Source of the DNA: Ectobius pallidus
Lineage: Eukaryota > Arthropoda > Insecta > Blattodea > Ectobiidae
DNA length: 64,000 bases
Direction: 5' to 3'
NCBI GenBank assembly: GCA_964059195.1
Contig: CAXKWD010000003.1
Coordinates: 19,450,606-19,514,605, forward strand
Position 1 is the stretch's first letter. The number at the start of each line of letters is the position of its first letter. The translations under genes and the position numbers were made by a program. Of the stretch, positions 11,055 through 21,648 are shown in pieces. A model generated the notes under the pieces. It ran no database searches. It saw only the letters and a list, made by a program, of their open reading frames with translations, and had not been told where the DNA came from.

Positions 11055-11254
11055 CGGCTTGGGTGGCCCAAGCTTGCGGTTCGATCCTGGCCCAGGTCGA
11101 TGGCATTTATGTGTGCATAAATGAGACAGGTCCATGTCAGTAGATATACTGCAATGTAAAAGAACTCCTGCGGGACAAAATTCCGGACACCGGCGACGGT
11201 CACAGGCCTAAATAGCAGTACATCCCCGTCGTTAAATAACCCTATAAGAATATT
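11055..11254 (+). mobile_element. SINE-B, tRNA-derived, with target duplication
   Basis: The head has a B-box-like GGTTCGATCC, followed by a conserved body (AAAGAACTCCTGCGGGACAA, GACGGTCACAGGCCTAA) shared with 34008-34244. AACATTTAGT precedes (11045-11054) and follows it (11255-11264), a 10-bp duplication of LINE-type integration. The 5' part of the head (A box) is shorter than in the other copy. It is non-coding; a minus-strand open frame through it is incidental. Confidence 0.88.
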
Positions 11255-11277
11255 AACATTTAGTGGTTATGTAAATA

Positions 11278-11744
11278 TTTATTTTGCACGACGTAACTAA
11301 TTAGTGGTACTTACGAATATTGTTGCCGTGGATCGTAACTTGACATTCCCGCATGCAATCTGGTTGCTATGAAAACAAAAGAAATCTCCGTAAAAATTAC
11401 AAAAAGCAAAAGTGCCGTAAGTAAAATCATCATAATACAAGCCTTTATGGAACCAAGGCCCCCTAGTTTGTGGCGACTTTAACAGGACAAATATTCAAGT
11501 CCCCATAACAACCAACACATGCGAATCACTTTCTGAAATAAACATCTATCTTCAATAATGTATATACATAACATTTTCAGCTAATATCTCAATTAATATA
11601 ATTGATATAAATAATCATCGTGCAAAAAATAGCATGCAATAGGCCTACTCGTTCCGTAAGCGCATAACGGATCTCGGAAATTGAAAAAAAAACTCTTTCC
11701 TCGATCCGTATGCACCGCTTACAGCACTTGTATCGCAATATACT
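11278..11744 (-). repeat. Dispersed repeat R2, copy 3
   Basis: Same orientation as copy 2, with small deletions including the GGCGCTTG segment near 11695. At 11640-11647 it reads TAGGCCTA where copies 1 and 2 have only TA: a six-base insertion. Confidence 0.8.
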
Positions 11745-12200
11745 ATTTTCTACTGCTTGTAACTTACAATGTTTATTCAAACACATTACTTGTTTTTTTG
11801 TCTGTACAATTCGGAATCTCTCTGATCGACCACATTGGTGACTATTTTTTAGAAAGAAGAGAAATTGGAGATGAACAGAGGCATAACAAAGTTAGCCACC
11901 ACGCGGTTCGTGACGTCATCAACCACAGCCATCATGATCACTACCCATCTGACCTTTCTCCTCTCGTTATTTGTGGTTTCACAGTGGAGCCACAAAGAAG
12001 AATCTGATTATGAATTACTGTTCTACACGCGGAAAACTCATTGTGGTTGCACTCTAACAGGTCAAAATACAGAATAACCTGTATATTTATATATATATGA
12101 AGCATTTAGATTTGCTAGGGTGAACCGATAGCTGTAAAAATTGAAGACACAAGTTTTATGATGATTGTTTCGTGGAGAAAGGAACAAACATGTATTTAGT
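11745..12200. other. Unassigned stretch; CRE-like octamer
   Basis: No paralogue in the window. TGACGTCA occurs within GTTCGTGACGTCATCAAC near 11910; a single octamer does not establish a promoter. Two overlapping short open frames (108 and 70 codons) lack any family signature I can recognise. Confidence 0.35.
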
Positions 12201-12239
12201 AGTTAAGTTATGTCAACATGGAATTCAACGAACACACTC

Positions 12240-13060
12240 CATTTAGAATGAGGGATACGAAAAAAAATATATAAATAAATAAATAAATAGAGAAAGAAAG
12301 AATTAAAATAACAGAAACAAAACAAAACTAAAGAAACGAAGTGTAAAAGATAGACTATATATGAAGAAGGACAAAAATAATTAAATAAGAAACAAACACC
12401 AACTATCATAAACAAAATCGTGCTAAAGGGAACAATTAAATAAATAAAGAAAGCTATAAGGAAATAAATACGGAAAATATAGAGAATGAAAAACATAGAA
12501 AAGAAGAAACAACTAAAAAGAGATATATAAGACAGGATAAAGGAAAAGAAAGTAAGAAAAGAACAGCAATTAAAATAAACAAGAACGCAAAAAATGAAAA
12601 AATTAAATAAAGCAATAACAAATAAATATTGTATGGAAAGTAGAAAGAAGAGACATAGAAAGGAAGAAACAATAAATAAAGGAAACGAACTAAGAAAGTG
12701 CAAACGAAGAATGGTAGAAAGATATAAAAAAAGGCTAGAATAAGAAAGGAGAAATGTGAAAAGAAAGAAAGAAAATTAATAAATGAAATAAGAAAATGAG
12801 AACGAAGGAAGAAATAGAGAAAGAAAGAAATAAAATAACAGAAACAAAACAAAAATAAAGAAATATATAGTGTAAAAGTAAGACTAAAAATAGAAACATG
12901 AAGGATAAATGTAATTAGGCCTAAATAAGACACCAGTACCAATTAAAATAAACAAGATCGTGAAAAAGGAAAAAAAAGTAAAGAAATAAAGAAAGCTATA
13001 AGGAAAGAAATATAGAAAATAGAGAGAAGAAAAAACATAGAAGGGAAGAAACAAGTAACA
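12240..13060. repeat. A-rich repeat R4, tandem pair
   Basis: A purine-rich body built of AAAGAAAG-like words. 12285-12530 reappears at 12826-13060, so the unit is about 541 bp in tandem; the second unit's remainder is found at 14075-14375 after an R3 insertion. Related sequence also lies at 25015-25360 and 15315-15375. The long hydrophobic open frames on the minus strand (166 and 162 codons, almost only F, L, I, S, Y) are composition artefacts. Confidence 0.8.
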
Positions 13061-13075
13061 AGACCTATTTTATTT

Positions 13076-14030
13076 ATTTACCTATTCTTTTTATTTATTC
13101 TGGCAGAACTAAGGTCACTTGGTCTTCTCTTCGGCTCTACCAGTCGAAAAACTACATTGCAATTACATAACACAAGAACATATTATAGACAAAGTACCTA
13201 ATACTTAATACTTAAATACAATACACTAACATAGCTACTAAAAACATGTAAGCCTAAACACTCTACAAGTTTGTTATATGCCTAATGTAAATTTAAGATT
13301 AGTTTATAAATTATTACAATGTTTAAAGTGCTATAAAACATTAAATTACAAAAAATAAAAATACTGAAGAAAATAATTGAGATTAAAGCATAACGTCGCT
13401 TAAGAAACAATACCGCGTAACTAACAAAACACAAATTTTACAGGAGAAGCAAAAAACTGTTTATTTTTGCTATTAGGCGTCGTACAATGTTTACATTTTC
13501 AGGATAATAAACAAAACGTATTTCTAATTATATGTTGGCAACATTGAGTCGAATTTTAGTTTTTTGGCACCGTGGCGCTAGTTACGCGGTATTGAACTCT
13601 TAATTATTTTACGAAAATGTCAGTTACGCGGAATTAAATATTTTTATTTCACAATAAAAGAAGCATTTTTTGAGAAAAAATATTTTATTTGAGTGTAGTA
13701 TAGTACTATAATTGTTGATCAAATTATTTTTCTTTTATATTTTATATTGAAATAATCGTGCTCTAATATAAATAAATCAAGTATACATGGTACAAATACA
13801 GTTTCCTGATACAGTTTTTGTATTGAAGTTACAATTTGGAGATAAAGAATTTTATCATACTACTGATGGCAAAATAATAATAATAACTTATTAAGTTATT
13901 TAAAAATATACTATGGAATATTAAAAAGGAAAACTTAGAGTTACAACAAGTTAAGCTACGGGTTTCAAGTATCAAAAAGAGCTCCAGTTAAGATTTCTAG
14001 TTACTACGATGAAAAAAAAAAAAAACTAAA
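13076..14030. repeat. R3 copy 2 with an internal insertion
   Basis: 13076-13391 and 13891-14030 match 4207-4630 (TTATTCTGGCAGAACTAAGG; GCTACGGGTTTCAAGTATCA). The intervening 13392-13890 is absent from copy 1. This R3 copy itself interrupts R4, whose body resumes near 14075. Confidence 0.7.
13409..13593. mobile_element. Candidate short TIR element inside R3
   Basis: AATACCGCGTAACTAAC (13409-13425) is repeated inverted as GCTAGTTACGCGGTATT (13577-13593), with one mismatch over 17 bp. A related GTTACGCGGAATT follows near 13623. No target duplication is clear. It may be a MITE or part of a larger insertion (13392-13890). Confidence 0.45.
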
Positions 14031-14074
14031 TTACATTGTTTAGAATTAATATGCTGACTTCTCTCGGAAATTAG

Positions 14075-14371
14075 ATATAATTATAAGATAGGATAAAGGA
14101 AAAGAAAGTAAGAAACAAACAGCAATTAAAATAAACAAGAACGCACAAAAGGGAAAAAATTAAAGAAATAAAGAAAGCAATAAAAAAGAAATATTGTATG
14201 GAAAATAGAGAGAAGAAGAGACATAGAAAGGAAGAAACAACAAATAAAGGAAACGAACTAACTAAGAAAGTGCAAACGAAGAGAGATAGAAAGATATAAA
14301 AAAGGATAGAATAAGAAGGAAATAATGTGAAAAGAATGAAAGAAAATTAATAAATGAAATAAGAAAATGAG
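14075..14371. repeat. R4 continuation
   Basis: GATAAAGGAAAAGAAAGTAAG... through TAAGAAAATGAG parallels 12535-12800 and 25035-25300. It ends at the SINE-C integration site. Confidence 0.75.
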
Positions 14372-14763
14372 ATCTGTATCTGGTACCCTATGATCCCCAG
14401 GTGGGGCGAAGGGGCCTCCAAGCGGAGGTTTCATTACCTATACTAATTTTGATATGCTTATTTTCCGAGAGAGGGTAGAGGGACAGGTGGTAAGCCCATC
14501 GCCTCGCAACCCCCCTCTGGAAACTAAGTATTTCTTGGACGTGAAAGGGCCGGGAAATTTTGTCCAGAGGCTCTAATTTAGGCTTGGAGTTCTTTTACGT
14601 TCTTTTAATCTACGACACGGGACCCCCAGCTTAAAGTCCCTCCCGGAGGACTCCGTGCCCAGGATTTTTACGTCCTGAAAAATCCATCGACCGCGGCCGG
14701 GTTTGATCCCGCGCCCTGCGGATCTAGAGGCGGGCACGCTACCTCTAGACCACCGCGGCCGAC
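14372..14763 (-). mobile_element. SINE-C, tRNA-derived, with 11-bp target duplication
   Basis: Read on the minus strand, the head begins GTCGGCCGCGGTGGTCTAGA with an A box (TGGTCTAGAGGTAGCG) and a B box (GGGATCAAACCC), an internal polymerase III promoter. The body of about 310 bp is G+C-richer than the surroundings. AAGAAAATGAG is duplicated exactly at 14361-14371 and 14764-14774, and the uninterrupted R4 copies near 12790 and 25285 show the empty site. It is full-length and well preserved, hence probably a fairly recent insertion. Non-coding RNA retroposon. Confidence 0.92.
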
Positions 14764-14774
14764 AAGAAAATGAG

Positions 14775-15285
14775 AACGAAGCATTTATTCTGGTCCAAGA
14801 CTCTATAACTCTATAATTAGATCACATCCAGAAATAGTACATATGAACAACAAAATATTCAATAAGTTTATCAAAAATCTTATTTCATAGTTCAAAAGTT
14901 ATTTCACTCTGTACTTAGTAGACAATTAAGGAACGATTTTATTTGTAATAACTCAGAGGTTCAATTTTGTTCTTACTACTTTTCCTTTTTTCTTTTTACT
15001 TTGTTCTTTCATTTTTATTATTACTTTCTTAGGTATTGATTTAATTATATTTTCTTTATGTATTTGTAATTTGTATTTTGTAATGTAAATGGCTGAACTG
15101 TGCCCGAGCACGAGCGCATGCTCATTCGGGTGGTCTTGTTTTGTATAAATATTTATTAAATAAATACTGGCAAATAAATTATATATCTAACAAGAGAATT
15201 GCAATGGGTTTAGAATGTCATTCTCTAATTACCGATACTTCAGCAAATAAAGCTTTGTGAACTTCTTTCTTATTTTTGCAATAAA
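14775..15285. other. No recognised feature
   Basis: Spacer; T-rich from about 14970 to 15070. Nothing assignable. Confidence 0.4.
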
Positions 15286-15380
15286 TAAAAATAAATAAAA
15301 AATAAATAAATAAAAAAAATAAAGAAAGAAAGAAAGAGAGAAGGGAAGGAAAAGTGAGGAAGAAAGAAAGAAGTATAAAC
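15286..15380. repeat. A-rich low-complexity tract, R4-related
   Basis: AAATAAATAAA and AAAGAAAG runs, followed by GAGAGAAGGGAAGGAAAAGT, which also occurs at 25315-25340. The minus-strand open frames across it are compositional. Confidence 0.7.
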
Positions 15381-15384
15381 TCAG

Positions 15385-15895
15385 TATATAACCAAATTGT
15401 TTCTTGTACACTCAAGAGTTTTGGGTAAAACAATGTAATTCCCTGTTGCGGTGTAGCAAAGCAACGATTCTCTTTTGTCTGTGGATAACTTTTACTTCAA
15501 TTACACGTTTGTTAGACGTGTTTCTGTCCCTCCGTAGTTGATAGCTACAAATGCTACCTTATTATTATTCGATGGAGTTTGTTAAAGTCTTTGCGAATCG
15601 CCATATTACGTGATTTTCCCCTATTATTTTACCACAAATGTTGTACAACTACATTAAAAAGAGCCTGTAATTTAAAACAGATTCCGTTTTTTTTCTACAC
15701 GCTTCATTAAAGTATTGTATTCCTTTCAATTAACTTTCTATGGTATCACTAATGATGTGTTTTGAAAATTCAGATCTATTCAGTGTAGTATGACGTACCG
15801 TTTTTCCAATTATTAACAGTTCCTGTTGTTTATCCAAAAATGGCTTAAGAGATACATTACATGAAATGTTAACTTTGATGATGTACGGATATTGT
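15385..15895. other. No recognised feature
   Basis: AT-rich spacer preceding a pogo-like terminus. Confidence 0.4.
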
Positions 15896-15897
15896 TA

Positions 15898-15990
15898 CAA
15901 TAGAGTCTCAATAATCCGAGTTAATTGGGGCTGATGGTACCTCGGATTACAAAAAACTCGGATTACACGGAAAAAAAAGGAAAATAACGG
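15898..15990 (+). mobile_element. Pogo/Tigger-like 5' terminus
   Basis: CAATAGAGTCTCAATAATCC follows a TA (15896-15897) and resembles pogo/Tigger termini (compare CAGTTAGAGTCCCGC at 54291). The CTCGGATTAC motif is repeated twice just inside, in the manner of transposase sites. No matching right end was found; the tandem array at 16001 follows directly. Truncated. Confidence 0.55.
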
Positions 15991-16000
15991 AATTTTCAGG

Positions 16001-16634
16001 TAGGGAAGAAAAAAAAGCGGTCCTACTAAAATATCTAAGTTGCCGATATGAGCCACTGCGCATGTCTAGCTGCATTCACAGGATAGCAGGGAATGTATTG
16101 AAATTATTTTTAGTGTAGGGGAGAAAAAAAAGCGGTCCTACTAAAATATCCTAATATCCTAAAATATACTAAAGTTGCCGATCTGAGCCACTGCGCATGC
16201 CTAGATGCATTCACAGGATAGCAGGGAATGTATTGAAATTATGTTTAGTATAGGGGGAAAAAAAAAGCTGTTCTACTAAAATATCTAAGTTGCCGATATG
16301 AGCCACTGCGCATGCCTAGCTGCATTCACAGGATAGCAGGGAATGTATTGAAATTATTTTTAGTATAGGGGAGAAAAAAAAGCGGTCCTACTAAAATATC
16401 CTAATATCCTAAAATATACTAAAGTTGCCGATCTGAGCCACTGCGCATGCCTAGCTGCATTCACAGGATAGCAGGGAATGTATTGAAATTATTTTTAGTG
16501 TAGGGGAGAAAAAAAGCGGTCCTACTAAAATATCCTAATATCCTAAAATATACTAAAGTTGCCGATCTGAGCCACTGCGCATGCCTAGCTGCATTCACAG
16601 GATAGCAGGGAATGTATTGAAATTTGTTTTAGTG
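16001..16634 (+). repeat. Tandem array of alternating 115- and 135-bp units
   Basis: Five units: 16001-16115 (115), 16116-16250 (135), 16251-16365 (115), 16366-16500 (135) and 16501-16634 (134). All share the TGAGCCACTGCGCATG and TTCACAGGATAGCAGGGAAT blocks. The long form carries an extra 20 bases (CTAATATCCTAAAATATACT) and reads GCCGATCTGAG where the short form reads GCCGATATGAG. The order is short-long-short-long-long, so a two-unit block was duplicated. Non-coding. Confidence 0.95.
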
Positions 16635-16889
16635 TCGATAAATTGCTTGAATTGAGAAATAATTTCACGTCATTTGCATTGCTTGTGAAAACAAACATTT
16701 CCGTTACATCTCTTACATTTATTTACGTATCACAAGGCTCTGAAATCAGCTACAAGAGTCGGTCCGCTTTCCCCCCCCCCCTACCTGTACAGTTCTCATA
16801 ACAACTGTGTATTGTTGGCAGTGGTTACAGGTAGCCTTTGACAGATTAGAGAAGCTATCGATAGGATTCAATGGTGTAAATAAATATTG
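16635..16889. other. No recognised feature; short C run
   Basis: An 11-base C run sits near 16770. No other structure. Confidence 0.4.
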
Positions 16890-17620
16890 AAGAATTAAAT
16901 CCACGAAAATAATCCACAATGTGATGCAGTCACTTAGCTTTCTCTGGACATAGAGAATACTATTTTCTCCCTTCCCATTTTATATAAAATAAGAAGTCGT
17001 ATTGCGGGGACAGCTTGATCCAGTTGTCTCAGTCTGAGTGTGTGTCAAGGAGTTAGTTATGGCATATCAGAAGTCGGTAAAAAAATTCTATCCACTGATA
17101 CGTTATTCATAGCTGTAGGCTTTGTACTTTTAGTTGAGAAATATGATTGTCCTAAGCATGTAAAATGAGACAAAATAGGATGGTACATTTTTAGTCCTAT
17201 GCATGCAGTATAGGCTATTATTATGTCCTAGGTTTTGGGGAAGGGAAGTATAAAAGTGATATTGAATTCCTTTTTTATTTCAGCCCCGAAACGGTTGTAC
17301 GGTATCATGAGAGTGATAAATAAAATATTCTGTAAAGACAATACAGTTTTATGTTACCGGAAATTCTGTTTCTTCTTATTTGAACCCCTACCAGGCTTGG
17401 TGTGTAGATTCAATGGGGTGCAAAATTCTACATCCTCTATGACCATAAAAAGCTATATCAAGCGTTTTCTGAGGTAATAGTTTGAGTGTGATAAGTCGTT
17501 CTTCCTCATTTCAAATTCTATATACCTACTTGAGGACCAGTTTGAAAATCGGAAGTCCTTCATAAGTTAATTTCGTATTACAAAGTAAAAAACCCGAGCG
17601 ACGTCGGGCCCAAGGTATAT
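16890..17620 (+). mobile_element. Helitron, 3' part (5' end missing)
   Basis: It matches the 3' two thirds of the Helitron at 40983-41873: the CCACGAAAATAAT/ATGCAGTCAC block, the TTTTATGTTACCGGAAATTC block, and the terminal hairpin AACCCGAGCGACGTCGGGCC. The final CTAG is not preserved (reads AAGCTTGA), and the sequence beyond the hairpin diverges. The 80-codon open frame in it has frame-shifted counterparts in other copies and is not a gene. Confidence 0.8.
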
Positions 17621-17639
17621 AAAGCTTGACCTTTTAAGA

Positions 17640-17998
17640 ATTATCAGGGAAAATGGATATTGCAATATTGCTTTATTGTCTTGTTTAAGTTGTTGAAAGA
17701 AGACTGAAGGATAGATTCACGCTTGGTGTAGATTGTAGTAAATTGCAACTCATAATCTTATGTCGTAATGCCTTCCAATTGGCATATGAAAGTTGAGCTC
17801 CATTGGCATATGAGCTACAATTGCTGTCATTTAGAAAGTTGCAAGGTTCTTGATAAAGTTGTATTTATTCATTGATTGTCATTGTGTTCATTTGTCAATA
17901 CTAAATGCTGGCATTTGAAGCGTCTCTTGAAGTGACATTTAAGTGTCTTAATTATAATGTTCATTGTGTATCAGTTCGAAAGTTCAATATTGCTTTAG
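17640..17998. other. No recognised feature
   Basis: Spacer. GGCATATGA-type repeats near 17780-17810 are too short to classify. Confidence 0.4.
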
Positions 17999-18006
17999 CA
18001 ATTAGG

Positions 18007-18588
18007 CAGGGTTGCCAGATCATAAACGTAGATCAGTCGTACAATTATCCGAAAATAGTCGTATGCTAGTTAAAACTTTCGTATGCTTTGTGATTTTTCA
18101 CTATAATGAACGCATTGCGTTAGGCCTAATAATAATAATAATAATAATAATGATTATTATTATTATTATTAATCGGTATTATGCACCTTACATATGCCAT
18201 GTAATTGTTAATAAATTATCTTATTTGTAAATGATTAGTCATATTTCATTATCTTTCGGTGTTCTAAATTTGATAAAATACAAAAAATTAAATAAACAAT
18301 ATTTGCCACAGTGTTGTAATTATTGCAAAAGGAACAGGGCTCCTTTCCAATCATATGTATTTAAGCAACATGCTTACAACAAAAACCCTGAGAAAACAAA
18401 ACGCTGGATACATATCAAAATTTAAAATTCGTCAGTAGATTGATTAAAAAAAATATAGGCTATATATAAAACGCTATGTTAAAAATAGTCGTACAAATAG
18501 GCGTACGACCCATGATTGTGTCGTATGTCGTACAAATTTATGAAATAGTCGTATGTGTACGACTATAGTCGTACGTATGGCAACCCTG
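18007..18588. mobile_element. hAT MITE, CAGGGTTGCCA family
   Basis: The ends CAGGGTTGCCA and TGGCAACCCTG are perfectly inverted, and CAATTAGG is duplicated exactly (17999-18006, 18589-18596). TAGTCGTA/TACGAC motifs are concentrated within 100 bp of each end, as expected for transposase-binding repeats. An AAT/ATT microsatellite (18128-18170) lies inside. 582 bp, non-autonomous; the open frames across it are incidental. Confidence 0.95.
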
Positions 18589-18833
18589 CAATTAGGTCAG
18601 TGTAATTTTGTATGTTATGTCAGGGAATTCCTGCAGCGAATTTTTGTGGTTTATATTCTGGAGCTAATTTATCGTTCAAAATTTAAAAAAATGGCACAAT
18701 TATCTAAGTACAACGTAATAATGCTCACCTTATAAAATTAAAAAATATTTAAATATGAATAATATGTGAGGTAACTATACAATTAAACCAAAATTACAAT
18801 TAACGAAAAAGTTGTAAACAGTTCTAATATTTA

Positions 18834-18908
18834 TATAAACGCGAAGAGGTCATAGCTTAGTGGAGAAACTTTACTATATCCTTACACTTTCTTATTTACA
18901 ACACTTAT
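18834..18908 (+). repeat. 75-bp direct repeat, left copy
   Basis: TATAAACGCGAAGAGGTCAT ... CTTACACTTTCTTATTTACA is about 80% identical to 20047-20120. The two copies bracket the palindromic mariner derivative. They are too diverged and too long to be its target duplication. Confidence 0.7.
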
Positions 18909-19440
18909 TAGTCAGTGGCCGGTATTCATAGTCTCAATAAGTCGTACTTATATCCAAGTCGAACTTAAATCTCGCCTTAAGTTGAATTTCTCGCACAAAC
19001 AAGTCGTACAGTTTTGGAAATATAAATCGGCATTTCTCTTTGCTGGCATTTTATATCGGCCACTGCCTTCTATATCGGTCCAAAGCTTCCTAAAATGTTT
19101 TGAATCTCTCTAGAACCTAATTAATATCAACATAAATGCATAAGCATACTGGCATTAATTCTGAACGATATCAAAGCTAGTATATAGACAGAATATTGTC
19201 AAGAAACTATTATCAGCTAACTTACACGCTGCATAATATGTATGGACGAATTATTGAATTCTTTGTTTACAATGCACAGGGCCGTCTGTGTTTTTGTATC
19301 CCGACAACGAAGTACTTATTCAGATGGCTTTGCTTTACACGAAATCTGAAAAAAAAAATCTGAAATACGATTCGTTAATTCAATTATTACGGCAGTGAGC
19401 GCGCGATTTTTCATATTATCATGTTCGACTTTAATATGTA
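18909..19440. other. Spacer with a possible transposon terminus
   Basis: CAGTGGCCGGTATTCATAGT at 18914 resembles the first bases of several insect TIR transposons, but I found no matching inverted end. Nothing else is assignable. Confidence 0.3.
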
Positions 19441-20048
19441 CGAGACGCATCAATAAAGTAAGTTTCCCTGGGACCGTTTACAGAAACAAAACACAATTTC
19501 ATGAAAATATTTATTGCAACAGATACTGCAAGTGTTCAGCTATTTTTCAAAATATTCGCTACCGGAATTGAGACATTTTTCATACCGTCGGACCAACTTT
19601 TGAATACCTGTATCGTAGAACTCTGCCGACTGGGACTTGAACCACTGTGTGACAACCATCTGTCATTCTCTGTCATTTCTTGAGATGTACGAAAAGATGG
19701 AAATCACTGGGAGCGAAATCTTGGCTGTAGGGTGAATGTTTAAACTCCTCCTAGTCGAACTTCTGCAGGAGATTTTCTCCCATTTATTTCCATCTTTTCC
19801 TACACCTCAAGAAATGACAGAGAATGACAAAGAGGCGGTTGTCACACAATGGCTCAAATACCAGGCGGCAGACTTCTCCGACACAGGTATTCAAATGTTG
19901 GTCCCACGGAATGAAAAATGTATCAATTCCGGTGGCGAGTACTTTGAAAAATATCTGAACACTTGCTGTATCTGTTGCAACAAACACTTCCATGAAATCG
20001 TGTTTCTGTAAACGGCCTCAGGTAAATTTACTTTATTGGCGGCACTCA
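19441..20048. mobile_element. Palindromic mariner derivative, uninterrupted copy
   Basis: CGAGACGCATCAATAAAGTA follows TA at 19439-19440. The opposite end is ACTTTATTGGCGGCACTCA before TA at 20049-20050. The two halves are inverted copies of a mariner 3' region meeting near 19745; most of the length can fold into one long hairpin. It shows the empty state of the site where 1643-2553 sits in the other copy. No functional transposase. Confidence 0.85.
19500..19995. pseudogene. Mariner transposase C-terminal remnants, inverted pair
   Basis: The plus strand around 19780-19970 encodes a mariner C-terminal tail: a FHLFP-type motif, then KEAVVTQWLKYQAADFSDTG, and a GGEYFEKYLN end. The minus strand around 19500-19690 encodes the same tail. 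The N-terminal and first two catalytic regions are absent, and the DDE/D triad is not intact. The paired arrangement is shared with 2555-3062, so the foldback arose before the two copies dispersed. Confidence 0.7.
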
Positions 20049-20120
20049 TATATAAACGCAAAGATGTCGTAAGTTTAATGGAGAAAGATTATTGTATTCT
20101 TACACTTTTTTATTTACAAT
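20047..20120 (+). repeat. 75-bp direct repeat, right copy
   Basis: Counterpart of 18834-18908; begins TATAAACGCAAAGATGTCGT and ends within TTACACTTTTTTATTTACAA. Confidence 0.7.
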
Positions 20121-20124
20121 ATTT

Positions 20125-20920
20125 GAGTGTCGATTCAAAACGCGTTAAGTCCACCTCCGATCGCAATGTACTTTTTTGCGGATTCGCATTCTCTGAGGTG
20201 TTCTGCATAATACTACTTAACGTTTTGTGTTTCAAATTACAACCTTTCCCCGTTAAAATTGAGCCTGAAGTATGGGGTTCGATGCAAAACGCGTTCGTTC
20301 CAGAACTTGGTTCGGTGCAAATTACGTTGAGTCAACATTTTAGACGCGATCACTTATGTAGTAGGAATTTATGTTTCTTCTTATTTCAACCCCTCCCAGG
20401 CATGGTGTGTAGAAGCAATGTAATGCAACATTCGACATCCTCTATGAGCCATAAAAAGCTATATCTAGCATTTTCTGAGAGAATAGGTTGAATGTGATTC
20501 AGTCGTTCTTCCTCATTTCCAGTTCTACGAACATATTATACAAGCCCCTAGAGTTTGAAAATCGAAAGACCTTCATCAAGTTAATTTCAAATTACAAAAT
20601 AAAAACCCGGGCGACGCCGGGCCTATTAAGCTACTGTAGTTCTTAATAAAAATACTAACTTTCATCTTTTTAAATGATTATTATTATAGTGTTGGGTCAA
20701 AACGCGTTAAGTCCATTACTTTCGAAACTTCAACTATCAATAAAAGATGTAAATGAAAAGAATGATTTGACACACCCAATACATTTAACTGTATATTAAT
20801 TACTGATTCTGATCAGAAAAAAAATATTGCAAATTCGTTTGATAGTTTGGCCACAAACAGTTTTTCGTCATTCCTGAAAAATCATTATTTGTGGACTTAA
20901 CGCGTTTTTAATCGACGCTC
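20125..20920. mobile_element. TIR element with AACGCGTTAAGTCCA motif, split by a Helitron fragment
   Basis: The left end GAGTGTCGATTCAAAACGCG matches the reverse complement of the right end (GAGCGTCGATTAAAAACGCG) and the match continues TTAAGTCCAC, giving ~30-bp TIRs. A third copy of AACGCGTTAAGTCCA lies at about 20700 and further AACGCG words inside. A Helitron 3' fragment occupies 20359-20636. No transposase and no clear target duplication. Superfamily unresolved. Confidence 0.7.
20359..20636 (+). mobile_element. Helitron 3' terminal fragment
   Basis: Matches the last ~270 bp of the 40983-41873 Helitron, including the terminal hairpin AACCCGGGCGACGCCGGGCC and TTAAGCTA; the last base of CTAG is changed to C. 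The 151-codon open frame that runs into it is a chimera of element sequence, not a gene. Confidence 0.8.
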
Positions 20921-20932
20921 CTCATTTATTAC

Positions 20933-21640
20933 TAGAACTGGGATTTTAGGCTCTAAAGAAATTAGTTTAAGGCACCTAAATTAGGCTTATAAAACAATTA
21001 AATAGGCTTTTAAAAGAGAAAATAGGCACATAAAGTATGCTTTAAAAATGTGTAAGTAGACAGAAAATAGACTTTAAAATACTACAATATGCTCTTCAAC
21101 TGTAACGTGATCTTTTTTTTTACTGTAAAATACGTGGTAGCTATACTTATTATTAACAGAAATAATTGTAAAATTAAGACAGAATTAAAAATACATTTAT
21201 CAAAATCAGTTTTGGATTATATGAAAAATTGATACAGTATGTCCGTTCTTACTATACACTATATCGTATAGGCTACCTGTTACTTGTTGTTTTGAGCGAA
21301 CCCTCCCTCGTCAGTCAGCAATCCTTTGGCGACAATAATTGTTTGGGAAAATCAAGTTTCTATGAAAAGCTCACCCTTTGCTGTTCTGCTCTTCTTTCAG
21401 GGATGTCCATTATAAGATTGTAAAAATTACAGAAGTTTAATTTTATTTTAAATGTACAAAATAGGCATTTTAGGCACTAAAATAGTAAAAATAGGCTCCA
21501 AAGTTCCAAATAGGGATTTTAGGGCACTAAAAAATTCTATAAATATAAGTGATTTATCATGAAATGCCAATATATTTTTAAAAATTTCATTTTATTTCAT
21601 AAGGAACAAAATAGGCATTTGCCTTAAAATCCCAGGTCTA
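20933..21640 (+). mobile_element. hAT MITE family M1, copy 2
   Basis: TAGAACTGGGATTTTAGGCT at the left, CCTTAAAATCCCAGGTCTA at the right. Target duplication TTTATTAC / ATTATTAC (20925-20932, 21641-21648) with one change. Same AATAGGC-rich interior as copy 1. 708 bp, no transposase; a 64-codon frame at 21229 is not conserved in the other copies. Confidence 0.9.
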
Positions 21641-21648
21641 ATTATTAC

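Noticed and set aside
11905..11920. CRE promoter element (TGACGTCA)
   Set aside because: A single octamer with no adjacent transcription start, conserved frame or second site.
12203..12942. Two overlapping 160-codon hydrophobic open frames on the minus strand
   Set aside because: They lie in A-rich repeat R4. The products are almost only F, L, I, S, Y and V, caused by base composition, and the frame is not kept in the other R4 copies.
16001..16634. Regularly spaced repeats resembling a CRISPR array
   Set aside because: The whole 115-135-bp unit repeats, with no unique spacers, in a eukaryotic repeat context; it is an ordinary tandem array.
17235..17477. 80-codon frame as a host gene
   Set aside because: It lies in the 3' part of an H1 Helitron; the homologous sequences at 20359 and 41558 are in other frames or broken.
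18128..18170. AAT/ATT palindrome as a regulatory cruciform
   Set aside because: It is a simple trinucleotide repeat that inverts midway inside a hAT MITE; nothing beyond low complexity supports function.
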